Assembly: GCF_002215035.1 (NCBI RefSeq)
Contig: NZ_NKFP01000006.1
Span: 447,083-511,082, forward strand
Length of the DNA stretch: 64,000 nucleotides
Source of the DNA: Leptolyngbya ohadii IS1
GTDB lineage: Bacteria; Cyanobacteriota; Cyanobacteriia; Elainellales; Elainellaceae
Direction: 5' to 3'
In this document: positions 9,444 to 19,701 of the stretch, piece by piece
How positions within the stretch are numbered: the stretch's first letter is position 1
Layout of the letters: the number at the start of each line of letters is the position of its first letter
The notes under the pieces: model-generated
The model's input: the letters and a program-made list of their open reading frames with translations, nothing else
Told to the model about the DNA's origin: nothing
Databases searched by the model: none
Made by a program: the position numbers and the translations under genes

Positions 9444-10283
9444 ATGTCCCTGTCCAGCCGTCTAACTTCCCAGCAGACTGTTAATCACCAGCAGACTGTT
9501 AATCAAACGATCGTCCAGGTGGATGCTTTTACCGATCGTCCCTTTTGCGGCAATCCGGCAGCGGTTTGTGTGCTGGCAGAGGCACAGCCGGACGACTGGA
9601 TGCAGCAGGTTGCGGCGGAAATGAATCTATCGGAAACCGCCTTTTTACTGCCCGAATCAGATGGCTATCGCCTGCGCTGGTTTACGCCCACTGTAGAAAT
9701 GGATCTGTGCGGTCATGCCACCCTTGCTAGTGCCCATGTGCTGTGGACAGAGGGACATCTCGCAGGCGATCGTCAGGCAAAGTTCTATACTCGCAGCGGA
9801 CTCCTCACCGCCGATCGTCAGGGAGACTGGATCGAGCTGGACTTTCCGGTGAATCTTTCTCAGAAGATCGATCGCCCTGCTAGATTAGCAGAAGTTCTGG
9901 GGGTCGATGTCCAGGAGGTTTACGAAAACTCCCTCGGCTATTTAGTCGAAGTGACCAACGAGGAAACTGTTCGCCAGATGCAGCCCGATTTTGGACGGCT
10001 GAAAGACCTTCCCGTACATGGAATCATTGTCACCAGTCGCGGCAATGCCCCCTACGATTTTGTTTCGCGCTTCTTTGCTCCGGCGATCGGCATCAACGAA
10101 GATCCGGTAACGGGTGCTGCCCACTGTTGCCTAGTTCCCTACTGGTGCGACCGCCTGCAAAAAACGGAATTTCTGGCGTACCAGGCTTCTGCTAGAGGTG
10201 GAGTTGTAAAGGCAAGGCGATCGGACAATCGGGTGAAACTGGCAGGTCAGGCGGTGACGGTTATGCGGGGCGCGTTGGTCTAG
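9444..10283 (+). CDS. PhzF-family isomerase/epimerase-like protein
   Basis: 279 residues, the normal PhzF length, with the diaminopimelate-epimerase-like fold. Motifs are DAFTDRPFCGNPAAVC near the N-terminus, the NLSETAF segment with the catalytic Glu (about residue 60), WFTPTVEMDLCGHATLAS, and GINEDPVTGAAHCCL near residue 220. The family acts on small metabolites such as trans-2,3-dihydro-3-hydroxyanthranilate; most members have unknown substrates and no phenazine genes are nearby. The N-terminus has an odd QQTVNH/QQTVNQ repeat from an 18-bp tandem duplication, so the real start could be later. An upstream AGAG lies near the ATG at 9444. Confidence 0.9.
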   Translation: MSLSSRLTSQQTVNHQQTVNQTIVQVDAFTDRPFCGNPAAVCVLAEAQPDDWMQQVAAEMNLSETAFLLPESDGYRLRWFTPTVEMDLCGHATLASAHVLWTEGHLAGDRQAKFYTRSGLLTADRQGDWIELDFPVNLSQKIDRPARLAEVLGVDVQEVYENSLGYLVEVTNEETVRQMQPDFGRLKDLPVHGIIVTSRGNAPYDFVSRFFAPAIGINEDPVTGAAHCCLVPYWCDRLQKTEFLAYQASARGGVVKARRSDNRVKLAGQAVTVMRGALV

Positions 10284-10490
10284 GCAGACGACCTATTCCC
10301 TCCAACCAAAGCGATCTCTTCATCTGAAACAGCATCAAACCCCAAGAAAAAGGGAATCCTAGCGACATCAGTTTTCATTTCAGGGGCTTCTACCCGCTCG
10401 ATCGCCCAAATTTAGAACCTGATCGCTTTTTACGTCGGTTCCCAGGTCTAACACCCGATTTGCTTGCTTTTCAGCCAGGAGAAATTCGCT

Positions 10491-13400
10491 ATGGGGGTAC
10501 GTCCGGCTCACGTTCGGCAGCAGTTTAACTGGATTGCGCGACTGCTGATTTTCAGCCTGCCGTTTGTGCTAGTGGTTTATCAGCTTTTGGATGAAGTGAG
10601 CGATCGCGTTCAGTTAGCCTTTGGCGTCGTCGTGACGCTTACTGTACTCGGTCTGTTTAGCTTTGCCAGTCGTCATGGGGCGCAGCAGCAGCGATCGCAG
10701 CGTCATGTTAATGTCCAATATGCGGTCTCCCGTGTACTGGCAACCTCCCTGTCGCTGGAAGAAGCCATGCCCCAAATTCTGGAAGCGGTTTGCACGACTT
10801 TAGACTGGGAATTGGGCGAACTGTGGGGGCTGGAAAACGGAAACAGCGCACTGCAATGGATCGCAAGCTGGCATCGCCCTGAACTGAATGCTGCCGAATT
10901 TGAAGCTCGATCGCGACAAATGAAGTTTGCGATGGGAGTAGGTTTACCTGGCTATGTCTGGCAACAGAATGCGCCGATCTGGATTCCTGACTGCAAGCAA
11001 GACTCGAATTTTCTGCGGGAGGCGGTCGCTCCTATCGAACTTCGGGCTGTCTGTGGTTTCCCGGTGCGGATGAATCAGAAAATGCTGGGGGTCATGACAT
11101 TTTTTAGTCGGCGGGTGGAGCCGATCGACAATGATTTGCTGGATTTGATGAATGCGATCGGTGCCCAGGTCGGTCAGTTTATGGAGCGGCAGCGGGCAGA
11201 GGCAGCATTGCGTCACAGCGAGGAGGTGCAGCGGCTTGCCCTCAGCTCTGCCAATATGGGCACCTGGGACTGGGATATTCAAACCGGGCAGGAATATTGG
11301 TCAGTGGAGGAGAAACGCCTGTTTGGCTTTGCAGCGGACGCGCCTCAAATCGACTATGCCGCCTTTATGCAAATGGTTCATCCGCAGGATCGGGCAAAGC
11401 TGATGAAGGCACAGGAGGAAGCTCTAGAGCATGGCAAGGACTATGCAGAGGAGTTTCGCGTGGTTTGCGACAATGGCAATATTCGCTGGATTGCCACCTG
11501 GGGGAAGGTGTTTTGGAATGATCAGGGTCAGCCCGCGCGAATGACGGGTGTTTCGATGGACATTACCGATCGCAAAAAGGCAGAGATCTCCCTGGCGGCA
11601 AGCGAACGACTGCTGCGACAGGCAGAGGAAAAGTACCGCAGTATTTTTGAAAATGCCGTAACGGGAATTTTTCAGACCACGCTGGAAGGACGCTACCTCA
11701 GCGCTAATCCTGCCCTGGCACGGATCTATGACGATACCTCTGCCGAGAGCTTGATGGATCGAATTCAGAATATTGGGCAGCAGCTTTATGTCGATCCCGA
11801 TCGCCGTCAGGAGTTTACTCGTTTAATCGATGAATTTGGTGCTGTCTCCGATTTTGAGTCTCAGGTCTACCGCAAAGACGGGCAGACGATCTGGATTTCA
11901 GAAAATGCGATCGGAGTGCGAAACGAAGACGGCAAACTGCTCTACTACGAAGGCACCGTCGAGGATGTTACGGAGCGCAAGCGATCTCAGGAAGCCCTCC
12001 AGCAACAGTTGGCAGCGATCGAGGCGGCAAGCGTGGGAATCGCCCTGCTCAATGCTCAGGGACAGTATGTTTATATGAATTCTGCCCATGCCCAGGTCTA
12101 TGGTCATGCGAATGCCGCTGAGCTAATCGGCAAAAGCTGGCAAATTTTTTATGCCCCGGATGAACTGGCTCGGTTTGAGCAGGTTGTAATGCCCCAGTTT
12201 GCCCAGGAGGGTTATTGGCAGGGTGAGGCGATCGGTCAACGACAGGACGGCAGCGCTTTTTCCCAGGAGCTATCCCTGACGGCGCTAGACAATGGCGGAC
12301 TGATTTGCGTGGTGCAGGACATTACGGAGCGTCAACAGCGGCAAGCCGATCTGCGGGAGCGGGAAGAAAGATTCCGATCGCTTCTAAGTAACATTTCTGG
12401 AGCCGTGTACCGCTGCGCTAACGATGAGCAATGGACGATGGAATTCATCAGCGATGCGATCGAGCAGATCACGGGTCACAAAACCGCCGATTTTATTGAC
12501 AACAACACCCTCGCCTACGTCGATTTGATCGCGGATGAAGATAAGCCAATGGTGCAGCAGACCACAGAGCAGGCAATTCAAGAACGCCGTCCCTATGTGC
12601 TGGAATATCGCCTGCATCACGCGGATGGGTCGCTGCGCTGGGTCTACGAAAAGGGGCAGGCAATTCTGGATGCCAGAGGAGAGGTGACGTGCCTGGATGG
12701 GGTGATTATGGACATCACCGATCGCAAACGCACGGAGGAACGGCTGCGGCTCCTGCAATCCGTGGTGATCAATACCAATGACTCGGTGATCATTGCCGAA
12801 ACCCGACTGTCTCCAAGGGGGAACGGCTCCGCACCGCTGCATCCGCCCCTGTTGGAGGTGGTCTATGTCAATCAGGCATTTACCAACATGACGGGCTACC
12901 AATCGGAGGAGGTGATGGGACGATCGCCCATTGTCCTGATCGGCGAAAAGACAGACGAGGAAGTCGTGAATCAATTGCGGCAGGCGTTGATGCGGCAGGA
13001 GGGCATTCAAACAGAGCTATTGGCGTATCGCAAAGACGGCTCGGAATTCTGGCTGGAGCTGGAAATGCTGCCGATCGCCAACGAGGAGGGCGCAATTACC
13101 CACTGGATTTCTGTACAGCGGGACACCAGCCAGCGCAAACAGGCGGAGGACACTCTGCGAAAGAGCAAGGAAGCTGCCGAGGAAGCCAGCCGTGCCAAGA
13201 GCCAGTTCCTTGCTAATATGAGCCACGAACTGCGAACCCCCCTCAATGCCATTATCGGCTATAGCGAAATGCTCCAGGAGGATGCGGAAGACCTGGGCTA
13301 CGGCGACATTGTGCCTGACCTGGAGAAGATTCGCGGAGCCGGAAAACATTTGCTGGCATTGATTAACGATATTCTGGACATCTCCAAAATCGAAGCCGGA

Positions 13401-14786
13401 AAGATGGAGCTGTATCTGGAAACCTTCGACATCGAGCATCTGGTGATGGAGGTCGAAAGCACGATTCAGCCCCTCGTTGAGAAGAACCACAACCAGCTAA
13501 AAATCTGTTGTCCTGCTGGTCTGGAATCCCTGGGCACGATGCAAGCCGACCTGACCAAAGTGCGCCAGGCGCTGTTTAACCTGCTTAGCAATGCCTGCAA
13601 GTTCACCGAACAGGGCACAATTACCCTGACGATCGATCGCCAGCCGGAGACCGAACTGCGTCCTCCCCAGGTTGTCTTTCAAGTCAGCGATACCGGAATT
13701 GGCATGACCCTGGAGCAGGTGCAGAAGGTGTTTCAGGCGTTTACCCAGGCGGATGCCTCCACGACGCGCAAATATGGCGGTACGGGACTGGGATTGGCAA
13801 TCACGCGCCATTTCTGCCAGATGATGGGCGGCGAAATTACGGTGAGCAGTAAGGTGGGCGAGGGATCAACCTTTACGATTTATCTGCCGCTTGCGGTTGC
13901 AAATTTCCAAGAACAGTCGCTTCGTCGGGGCAGCCTGACAGAATACGGGTTTACCAGTGCGATCGGCGATCGAGACGGGAATCCGGTTCAGCGCATTGGT
14001 ACCATTCTGGTGATTGACGACGACCCCAGCGTGCGTGAATTGATGTGTCACTACCTCAGCCAGGATGGACTGGAGGTGATGACTGCTGCTTCTGGCACAG
14101 AGGGCTTGGAACTGGCGCGGGTAAGACGCCCGGATGTGATCACGCTGGATGTGCTGCTGCCCCAAATGAACGGCTGGGAAGTGCTTTCCCTGCTTAAGGC
14201 AGATGCGGAACTTGCCGATATTCCCGTCATTATGATGAGCATCATCGACGACAAGCAGCAGGGTTTTACTCTGGGTGCCTCCGACTACCTCACGAAGCCG
14301 ATCGACTACAAGCGGTTGACCCGTTTGCTCGATCGCTATCGTCCCCAGCCCGGCAGAGGCGATACGGGGTCGAACACCGCAGAGGACTCAATTGGACGGG
14401 TACTGATTGCCGAAGACGATCGCACAACCCGCGAAATGTTCCGTCGAATGCTGGAAAAGGAAGGCTGGATGGTCACGGAAGCCGAAAATGGGCGTGTGGC
14501 GCTCAATCTCCTGAAGCAAGATCTGCCCCACCTGATCCTGCTCGATTTGATGATGCCTGAAGTTGATGGTTTCCAGGTCATTCACACGCTGCGCCAGCAT
14601 CCCCAGTGGCGATCGCTTCCGGTCATTGTAGTCACGGCGATGGATTTAACCCCCCATGACCGCAACTACCTGAGTAGTTCCGTGGAGCAGGTGCTACAAA
14701 AGGGATCTTACGATCGGGATGCGTTACTGCATGAAGTGCGTGAACTGGCGCTCAGTTGGGTTCAGCGGTGGCAGGAGGGAGAATAA
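10491..14786 (+). CDS. GAF/multi-PAS hybrid histidine kinase with two receiver domains
   Basis: 1,431 residues from the ATG at 10491, chosen because AGGAG lies nine bases upstream; a TTG at 10464 is possible but weaker. Order: two transmembrane helices (about 15-60), GAF (about 75-235), five PAS/PAC units (about 240-890), HisKA with the phospho-accepting His912 in [11 protein letters not shown], HATPase with DTGIGM and GGTGLGLAI, then two receivers with phospho-acceptor Asp1220 ([12 protein letters not shown]) and Asp1352 ([12 protein letters not shown]). It should sense small ligands, light or redox through GAF/PAS and relay phosphate internally. The GAF lacks an obvious bilin Cys context. 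A second REC-kinase gene follows after only three bases, so the two likely work in one phosphorelay. The ligand is unknown. Confidence 0.93.
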   Translation: MGVRPAHVRQQFNWIARLLIFSLPFVLVVYQLLDEVSDRVQLAFGVVVTLTVLGLFSFASRHGAQQQRSQRHVNVQYAVSRVLATSLSLEEAMPQILEAVCTTLDWELGELWGLENGNSALQWIASWHRPELNAAEFEARSRQMKFAMGVGLPGYVWQQNAPIWIPDCKQDSNFLREAVAPIELRAVCGFPVRMNQKMLGVMTFFSRRVEPIDNDLLDLMNAIGAQVGQFMERQRAEAALRHSEEVQRLALSSANMGTWDWDIQTGQEYWSVEEKRLFGFAADAPQIDYAAFMQMVHPQDRAKLMKAQEEALEHGKDYAEEFRVVCDNGNIRWIATWGKVFWNDQGQPARMTGVSMDITDRKKAEISLAASERLLRQAEEKYRSIFENAVTGIFQTTLEGRYLSANPALARIYDDTSAESLMDRIQNIGQQLYVDPDRRQEFTRLIDEFGAVSDFESQVYRKDGQTIWISENAIGVRNEDGKLLYYEGTVEDVTERKRSQEALQQQLAAIEAASVGIALLNAQGQYVYMNSAHAQVYGHANAAELIGKSWQIFYAPDELARFEQVVMPQFAQEGYWQGEAIGQRQDGSAFSQELSLTALDNGGLICVVQDITERQQRQADLREREERFRSLLSNISGAVYRCANDEQWTMEFISDAIEQITGHKTADFIDNNTLAYVDLIADEDKPMVQQTTEQAIQERRPYVLEYRLHHADGSLRWVYEKGQAILDARGEVTCLDGVIMDITDRKRTEERLRLLQSVVINTNDSVIIAETRLSPRGNGSAPLHPPLLEVVYVNQAFTNMTGYQSEEVMGRSPIVLIGEKTDEEVVNQLRQALMRQEGIQTELLAYRKDGSEFWLELEMLPIANEEGAITHWISVQRDTSQRKQAEDTLRKSKEAAEEASRAKSQFLANMSHELRTPLNAIIGYSEMLQEDAEDLGYGDIVPDLEKIRGAGKHLLALINDILDISKIEAGKMELYLETFDIEHLVMEVESTIQPLVEKNHNQLKICCPAGLESLGTMQADLTKVRQALFNLLSNACKFTEQGTITLTIDRQPETELRPPQVVFQVSDTGIGMTLEQVQKVFQAFTQADASTTRKYGGTGLGLAITRHFCQMMGGEITVSSKVGEGSTFTIYLPLAVANFQEQSLRRGSLTEYGFTSAIGDRDGNPVQRIGTILVIDDDPSVRELMCHYLSQDGLEVMTAASGTEGLELARVRRPDVITLDVLLPQMNGWEVLSLLKADAELADIPVIMMSIIDDKQQGFTLGASDYLTKPIDYKRLTRLLDRYRPQPGRGDTGSNTAEDSIGRVLIAEDDRTTREMFRRMLEKEGWMVTEAENGRVALNLLKQDLPHLILLDLMMPEVDGFQVIHTLRQHPQWRSLPVIVVTAMDLTPHDRNYLSSSVEQVLQKGSYDRDALLHEVRELALSWVQRWQEGE

Positions 14787-14789
14787 TCC

Positions 14790-15839
14790 ATGATTATGGA
14801 GCCAGCTGTCGTCAAGATTCTCGTTGTGGATGACAACAATGTCACCCAGCTTTACATCACCCGTCAGTTAGAGCAGCAGCGATACCGTATCACCCTGGCA
14901 AACCACGGACGCGAAGCGCTCGATCGACTCCAGGCTGAACCGTTTGATCTGGTGTTGATGGATGTGGTAATGCCGGAGATGAACGGCTACCAGGTGCTTG
15001 AGCAGATCAAAGCCGATCCTGTCCTGCGATCGATTCCGGTGATTATGATTTCTAGCACTGATGATCTGGAGCGGGCAATTCGCTGTATCGAAAAAGGCGC
15101 GGAAGATTACCTCTCCAAACCCCTGAACGCCACTCTGCTACGAGCCAGAATTAATGCCTGTCTGGAACGCAAATGGCTCCGCGATCAGGAGCAGGCATAT
15201 TTGCATCAGCTTCAGGCAGAAAAGGCGCAGGCAGAAGCCGCAAATCGGGCAAAAAGTGCCTTCCTCGCCAACATGAGCCACGAGCTGCGAACCCCCCTGA
15301 ACGCCATCCTGGGCTACAGCGAAATTCTCCGGGAGGATTTGCAAACCGAGGAAACGATCGACTATCTGCCCGATCTGGATCGAATCCGCAGTTCCGGCAA
15401 ACATCTGCTGCGGCTAATTGATGACCTGCTCGACCTTGCTCGAATTGAAGCGGGCAGGATGGATCTGTATCTGGAAAGCTTTGAGGTTAAAACCCTGATC
15501 AAGCAAGTCATTCAGGAGATGCAGCCCCAGATCGAAGCGAACGGCAATCGGTTGGCTGTCTTCTTTGCGCCCGACCTGGGAACCCTGCACGCTGACCTCA
15601 GTAAGGTTCGCCAAATCCTGTGGAATCTGCTGAGCAATGCGGGCAAGTTTACCCACAACGGTACCGTCACCCTCAAGGTTGAACCTCGATCGATCGCTTC
15701 TTCTCCCCTGTTAAATCCCGTTCCCCATATTCAGTTTGAGGTCAGCGATACAGGTATTGGCATGTTCCCAGGTCGGGCGCAAAGAAGACAGCCAACCGAT
15801 TGCCGTTCGCTTCGATCTGGGGCTGCATCTCCTGAATGA
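14790..15839 (+). pseudogene. REC-histidine kinase, broken inside the ATPase domain
   Basis: The protein starts with a receiver domain (Asp58 in LVLMDVVMPEMNGY), then a linker helix, HisKA with His164 in [11 protein letters not shown], and the first half of the HATPase domain up to the G1 box DTGIGM. Right after that, at 15764, the DNA switches to an inverted copy of the gene's own bases 15458-15583 and the frame ends 25 codons later. The ATP-lid and G2 box are missing, so the encoded kinase cannot bind ATP normally. Pieces of the expected C-terminal receivers follow in scrambled order to 16906. It is co-transcribed with the upstream hybrid kinase. Whether the break is real or an assembly or amplification error cannot be decided from sequence alone. 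Confidence 0.8.
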
Positions 15840-15889
15840 CTTGCTTGATCAGGGTTTTAACCTCAAAGCTTTCCAGATACAGATCCATC
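15458..15889. repeat. 126-bp perfect inverted repeat inside the kinase
   Basis: Bases 15458-15583 reappear in inverted orientation at 15764-15889 without a mismatch that I could find. The left arm encodes the segment after HisKA (MDLYLESFEVKTLIKQ onward); the right arm is out of context directly after the DTGIGM codons. The right end overlaps by ten bases (CAGATCCATC) with the next inverted block, a microhomology joint. Confidence 0.9.
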
Positions 15890-16114
15890 AGAATGACATC
15901 CGGGGGACGATCGCAGGGGCGCAGGGCAGTAGAGAGGTCGGTGGTCAGGACTTGCCATCCGGCTTTGGTGAGCAGGCGGCGCAGGATTTGCTCGGTGGTG
16001 GGGTCTTCCTGAATAAGGAGAACTTCCTGAGTCGATCGCGGATATGTCTGGAGCAGAGCGGTTAGTCGCTTAAAGGAATCGGCACTGGTTAGCACTTCAC
16101 AGATCCCCAGCACG
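15880..16114 (-). pseudogene. Inverted fragment of the kinase C-terminal receiver
   Basis: This 235-bp block is the exact reverse complement of 16522-16756. Read on the minus strand it encodes LGICEVLTSADSFKR through LLIQEDPTTEQILRRLLTKAG and PPDVILMD, that is, the end of one receiver-like unit and the start of the next. A minus-strand frame continues to 15742 but only by running into the inverted kinase segment. It has no start signal of its own and is a rearrangement product. Confidence 0.8.
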
Positions 16115-16285
16115 GATCCGTGCTGGGGATCTGTGAAGTGCTAACCAGTGCCGATTCCTTTAAGCGACTAACCGCTCTGCTCCAGACATATCCGCGATCG
16201 ACTCAGGAAGTTCTCCTTATTCAGGAAGACCCCACCACCGAGCAAATCCTGCGCCGCCTGCTCACCAAAGCCGGATGGCAAGTCC
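15948..16285. repeat. 338-bp perfect palindrome without spacer
   Basis: Two 169-bp arms meet at the centre between 16116 and 16117 (CACGGATCCGTG around the centre) with no unpaired loop. All bases that I compared pair. Such a structure would extrude a cruciform and is normally unstable in replicating DNA. Confidence 0.9.
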
Positions 16286-16317
16286 GGCCCACCGGATTCA
16301 GTCTGGTGGGGCAGTGA
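16119..16317 (+). pseudogene. Duplicate fragment of the kinase receiver region
   Basis: Bases 16119-16285 are a direct copy of 16522-16688 and encode the same peptide, beginning at a point homologous to LGICEVLTSADS. After 16285 the DNA jumps to a CCACCGGATTC-containing segment and the frame stops at 16315-16317. The fragment lacks both ends of a receiver domain and has no separate start signal. Confidence 0.75.
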
Positions 16318-16978
16318 AGGGCTACGGCTGGCGCGGGAACTGATGCCCAGTCTAATCGTGCTAGATCTGGCAATGCCGCAAATGGATAGCTGGACGGTGC
16401 TTTCGATGCTTAAAGCCGATCCGCTGCTGGCAAATATCCCTGTTCTGCTTCAGGGAACCCAGGAAAAGTGCGAGGAGGAAAGTCTCGATCGCGACCATGC
16501 CTGTCCCCTGCCCACCGGATTCGTGCTGGGGATCTGTGAAGTGCTAACCAGTGCCGATTCCTTTAAGCGACTAACCGCTCTGCTCCAGACATATCCGCGA
16601 TCGACTCAGGAAGTTCTCCTTATTCAGGAAGACCCCACCACCGAGCAAATCCTGCGCCGCCTGCTCACCAAAGCCGGATGGCAAGTCCTGACCACCGACC
16701 TCTCTACTGCCCTGCGCCCCTGCGATCGTCCCCCGGATGTCATTCTGATGGATCTGCTCACTTCCAGACTCGGCAGCTTCGATTGGCTGGCAAACCTGCG
16801 GCAGCTATCCGACTGGAAATCCGTCCCCACCATTGCGACGATCGCCAGTGACCTGACCCCCAACCGTCACCAGTTCCTCAACGACAGCGTCACCCAACTG
16901 ATGCAGCGCCCCCAGCCGAGATTCCAGCTTTTCGACCAGCGCCTCATCGTTTGCCGCCTTCGGGAGCACCTGGATTAG
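16316..16978 (+). pseudogene. Kinase C-terminal receiver fragments fused to antisense hslO
   Basis: From EGLRLAREL (16316) this frame encodes the second half of a receiver with its Asp in VLDLAMPQMDSW, a linker, and a second receiver-like domain (VLLIQEDPTTEQILRRLL to LNDSVTQLMQ). The first half of the first receiver is missing. At 16904 the DNA switches to the reverse strand of hslO and the last ~24 codons are an antisense reading of it. The pieces look like the original C-terminus of the gene starting at 14790: REC-HK-REC-REC. In the second receiver the phospho-acceptor region reads VILMDLLTSRLG, so Asp is kept. Confidence 0.75.
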
Positions 16979-17506
16979 AACGCCACCCGCTGCGGTCACG
17001 CCTTCCGCACCCACAAACACACCCACGATCAGCGCCGAGGGGGTTTGCTCCGATCGCACCAAATAATGCGTAATATCATCCCCAATTTCGCCGGAAACGA
17101 GCTGCACTGTACTGGAATAGGGATAGCCGTAGCCCATATCGCGCACGACGTACAGGTAGCCCTCTCTGCCGACCGCCCCGCCGACATCCAGCTTGCCTCG
17201 CTCATTGGGTGGTAGCTCAATTTCAGGATTATCTACATAGCCGCGCACCGTGCCATTGGCTCCGGCATCCACCATCACGCCGCCCAGTGGACCATTACCC
17301 TTGACGCGAATATTGACTCTCGCTTCTTCTCGCTTCATGCTTGACGCCAGCAGCAGCCCCGATGCCATCGTTCTTCCCAGAGCAGCGGTCGCCACATAGG
17401 ACAAACCGTGTCTTTGGCGGGCTTCCTCCGTTAGACGAGTCGTAATCACCCCGACCGCCCGAATTCCGCCATCGGCAGCCGTTGCCCGAATCAGTTGATC
17501 TGCCAT
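16805..17506 (-). pseudogene. hslO: hslO (Hsp33) copy without the redox domain
   Basis: On the minus strand an ATG at 17506 starts the true Hsp33 N-terminus (MADQLIRATAADGG) and the frame follows the chaperone core for about 200 residues to ESRLGAL. At 16904 it runs into antisense kinase sequence and ends at 16805. The C-terminal zinc/redox switch (CxC and CxxC) is absent, so redox activation would be lost. Bases 16904-17460 are an exact inverted copy of 17676-18232. The 130 bp upstream of the ATG probably represent the original hslO promoter region. Confidence 0.8.
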
Positions 17507-18232
17507 GAAAACTCTACACACTTCTTAACAGGTCTAACAGGTTTTCTCGTCCTTCATCTTCATCCTCTATTCGGCTGTCTGTTTGATTCCTGTACCCATT
17601 TCCCATTTCTCTGCTCTGTCCATTTTCCTTTACTTCTTCTACCACCCAATGAGCGAGGCAAGCTGGATGTCGGCGGGGCGGTCGGGGTGATTACGACTCG
17701 TCTAACGGAGGAAGCCCGCCAAAGACACGGTTTGTCCTATGTGGCGACCGCTGCTCTGGGAAGAACGATGGCATCGGGGCTGCTGCTGGCGTCAAGCATG
17801 AAGCGAGAAGAAGCGAGAGTCAATATTCGCGTCAAGGGTAATGGTCCACTGGGCGGCGTGATGGTGGATGCCGGAGCCAATGGCACGGTGCGCGGCTATG
17901 TAGATAATCCTGAAATTGAGCTACCACCCAATGAGCGAGGCAAGCTGGATGTCGGCGGGGCGGTCGGCAGAGAGGGCTACCTGTACGTCGTGCGCGATAT
18001 GGGCTACGGCTATCCCTATTCCAGTACAGTGCAGCTCGTTTCCGGCGAAATTGGGGATGATATTACGCATTATTTGGTGCGATCGGAGCAAACCCCCTCG
18101 GCGCTGATCGTGGGTGTGTTTGTGGGTGCGGAAGGCGTGACCGCAGCGGGTGGCGTTCTAATCCAGGTGCTCCCGAAGGCGGCAAACGATGAGGCGCTGG
18201 TCGAAAAGCTGGAATCTCGGCTGGGGGCGCTG
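16904..18232. repeat. 557-bp inverted duplication of hslO
   Basis: Arms 16904-17460 and 17676-18232 are reverse complements with no difference seen in the stretches compared, separated by a 215-bp spacer holding the hslO 5' end and upstream DNA. A 47-bp direct repeat (17639-17685 and 17921-17967) marks a further joint in the right copy, with GGGCGGTCGG as the microhomology. Confidence 0.9.
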
Positions 18233-18535
18233 GCAGGCTTTACGCCACTGCTTCAGGCGGGCAAATCTCTGCATCAGATTTTTGAGGACCTGCTGGGCGA
18301 CGAAGGGCTGCAAATCTTCCCGGAAACCCAGATGCTTCACTTCCACTGCGGCTGTTCATTCGATCGCGTATTGGGGGCATTGAAGATTCTGGGCGAAACG
18401 GAGCTGCAAGACATGATTGCCAAGGATGAGGGGGCAGAAGCCACCTGTCATTTCTGCGCTGAAGTTTACAAAGCCAACGAGCAGCAGCTTCAAGAACTGA
18501 TTGACGAACTGCGCGTCGAGAAAGCTCATTCCTAA
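17639..18535 (+). pseudogene. hslO: hslO (Hsp33) copy with scrambled N-terminus
   Basis: Hsp33 is a cytoplasmic holdase turned on by oxidation. This copy keeps residues from VGVITTRLTEEARQRHG to the end, including the redox switch HCGC (CxC) and TCHFC (CxxC) near the C-terminus. Its first ~22 codons are replaced: a displaced internal block (PPNERGKLDVGGAVG, 17639-17685) joins directly to VGVITTR. The frame stays open upstream to a TTG at 17495, but that stretch is antisense hslO leader, not coding. With neither copy complete, the window holds no intact hslO. If the underlying locus is normal, the true gene is on the plus strand ending at 18535, just ahead of tatC. Confidence 0.8.
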
Positions 18536-18552
18536 TGTAGGAATATCTGGTG

Positions 18553-18654
18553 TCCAGGTCCCCTCCTGGATATGGCTCGGATGCGGCTCTGCCGCTTTAG
18601 CTCATCGGATCTGGAGGCAGACCTCCCTAGGCATTCCAATGCAGAGCAGTGGAA
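18553..18654. repeat. Four-hairpin palindromic element, copy 2 (inverted)
   Basis: Palindromes TCCAGG/CCTGGA (18553-18570), GCGGC/GCCGC (18583-18595), GGAGG/CCTCC (18613-18626) and TTCCAA-type/TGGAA (18634-18654) mirror the order of the element at 5202-5299. It begins 18 bp after the hslO stop and lies ahead of tatC. Small reading frames across it are not genes. Confidence 0.8.
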
Positions 18655-18826
18655 CGAGGGAACGAGGGACAATGAGGAGAACGAGGAGATACCAGAAAGC
18701 TAAAAGACGATCGATTCAGGGTCTCATCGGCTTTCTGCGTCGAATCTGCAAATCTATCCAGGGAGACGATAGGCTAGTATTATCTGAAACCCCTGCACTT
18801 CGCTAGCTGGTTGAACGGATTTGCCC

Positions 18827-19654
18827 ATGACTCCTTCAGAACTCGAAACGGCGACCGCATTTCCCAACGAAACGATCGATGAACCCAGCAACGGCTTGAC
18901 CAATGGGGCGATCGTCTCTGACCGCGATTCGGTTGAGCCGGAGGACGATCTTCCCGATGATGTGGAGATGTCCCTGTTCGACCACCTGGAAGAACTGCGT
19001 CAGCGAATTTTCTATGCGCTCATTGCGGCGGCGATCGGGATTGTGCTGTGCTTTGTTTTCGTCAATCCGATCGTAGAACTGCTGGAAGTCCCGGCAGAGG
19101 GTGTGAAATTCCTTCAGCTTGCGCCGGGCGAATATTTCTTTGTGTCGCTGAAAGTGGCGGGTTACAGCGGTTTGCTATTTTCCAGCCCGATGATTGTCTA
19201 CCAGATTGTGCAGTTTGTGCTGCCCGGACTGACACGCAGCGAGCGGCGACTGCTGGCTCCGATCGTTTTTGGTTCCAGTATCCTATTTGTCGCGGGTCTG
19301 GCTTTTTCCTATTATTTGTTGATTCCGGCGGCGCTCAACTTCTTTATCACCTATGGAGAGGGTGTGGTGGAGCAGCTCTGGTCGATCGATCGCTATTTTG
19401 AATTTGTGCTGCTGCTGCTGTTCAGTACCGGACTGGCGTTCCAGATCCCGGTGATTCAGCTTTTGCTGGGGTTGCTGGGCATTGTGAACTCCAAGCAAAT
19501 GACGGCAAACTGGCGATTTGTGGTGCTGGCGGCGGCGGTACTGGGCGCAGTGTTGACTCCTTCCACCGATCCCGTTACTCAAAGCCTGCTGGGTGGAGCC
19601 GTTCTGGGACTCTACTTCGGCGGCATCGCGATGGTGAAATTAGCGGGGCGCTAG
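18827..19654 (+). CDS. tatC: Sec-independent protein translocase TatC
   Basis: 275 residues from the ATG at 18827; a TTG six bases earlier is less likely. After an acidic, low-complexity N-tail of about 45 residues come six transmembrane helices. The TatC signature [15 protein letters not shown], with the conserved Glu that contacts the twin-arginine signal, directly precedes helix 1, and the periplasmic loop carries the [12 protein letters not shown] and [12 protein letters not shown] segments. TatC is the receptor for folded, often cofactor-loaded, twin-arginine precursors in the plasma and thylakoid membranes. The long acidic N-tail is common in cyanobacterial TatC. No tatA is next to it. 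Confidence 0.95.
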   Translation: MTPSELETATAFPNETIDEPSNGLTNGAIVSDRDSVEPEDDLPDDVEMSLFDHLEELRQRIFYALIAAAIGIVLCFVFVNPIVELLEVPAEGVKFLQLAPGEYFFVSLKVAGYSGLLFSSPMIVYQIVQFVLPGLTRSERRLLAPIVFGSSILFVAGLAFSYYLLIPAALNFFITYGEGVVEQLWSIDRYFEFVLLLLFSTGLAFQIPVIQLLLGLLGIVNSKQMTANWRFVVLAAAVLGAVLTPSTDPVTQSLLGGAVLGLYFGGIAMVKLAGR

Positions 19655-19701
19655 ACTTGAAACGTTAGACCTGAAACGTCAGACTGACAAAGAACTCCCG
19701 C

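Noticed and set aside
18501-18806. 101-codon frame across the second hairpin element
   Set aside because: It is only a translation of the palindromic repeat; a similar peptide arises from the first copy on the other strand.
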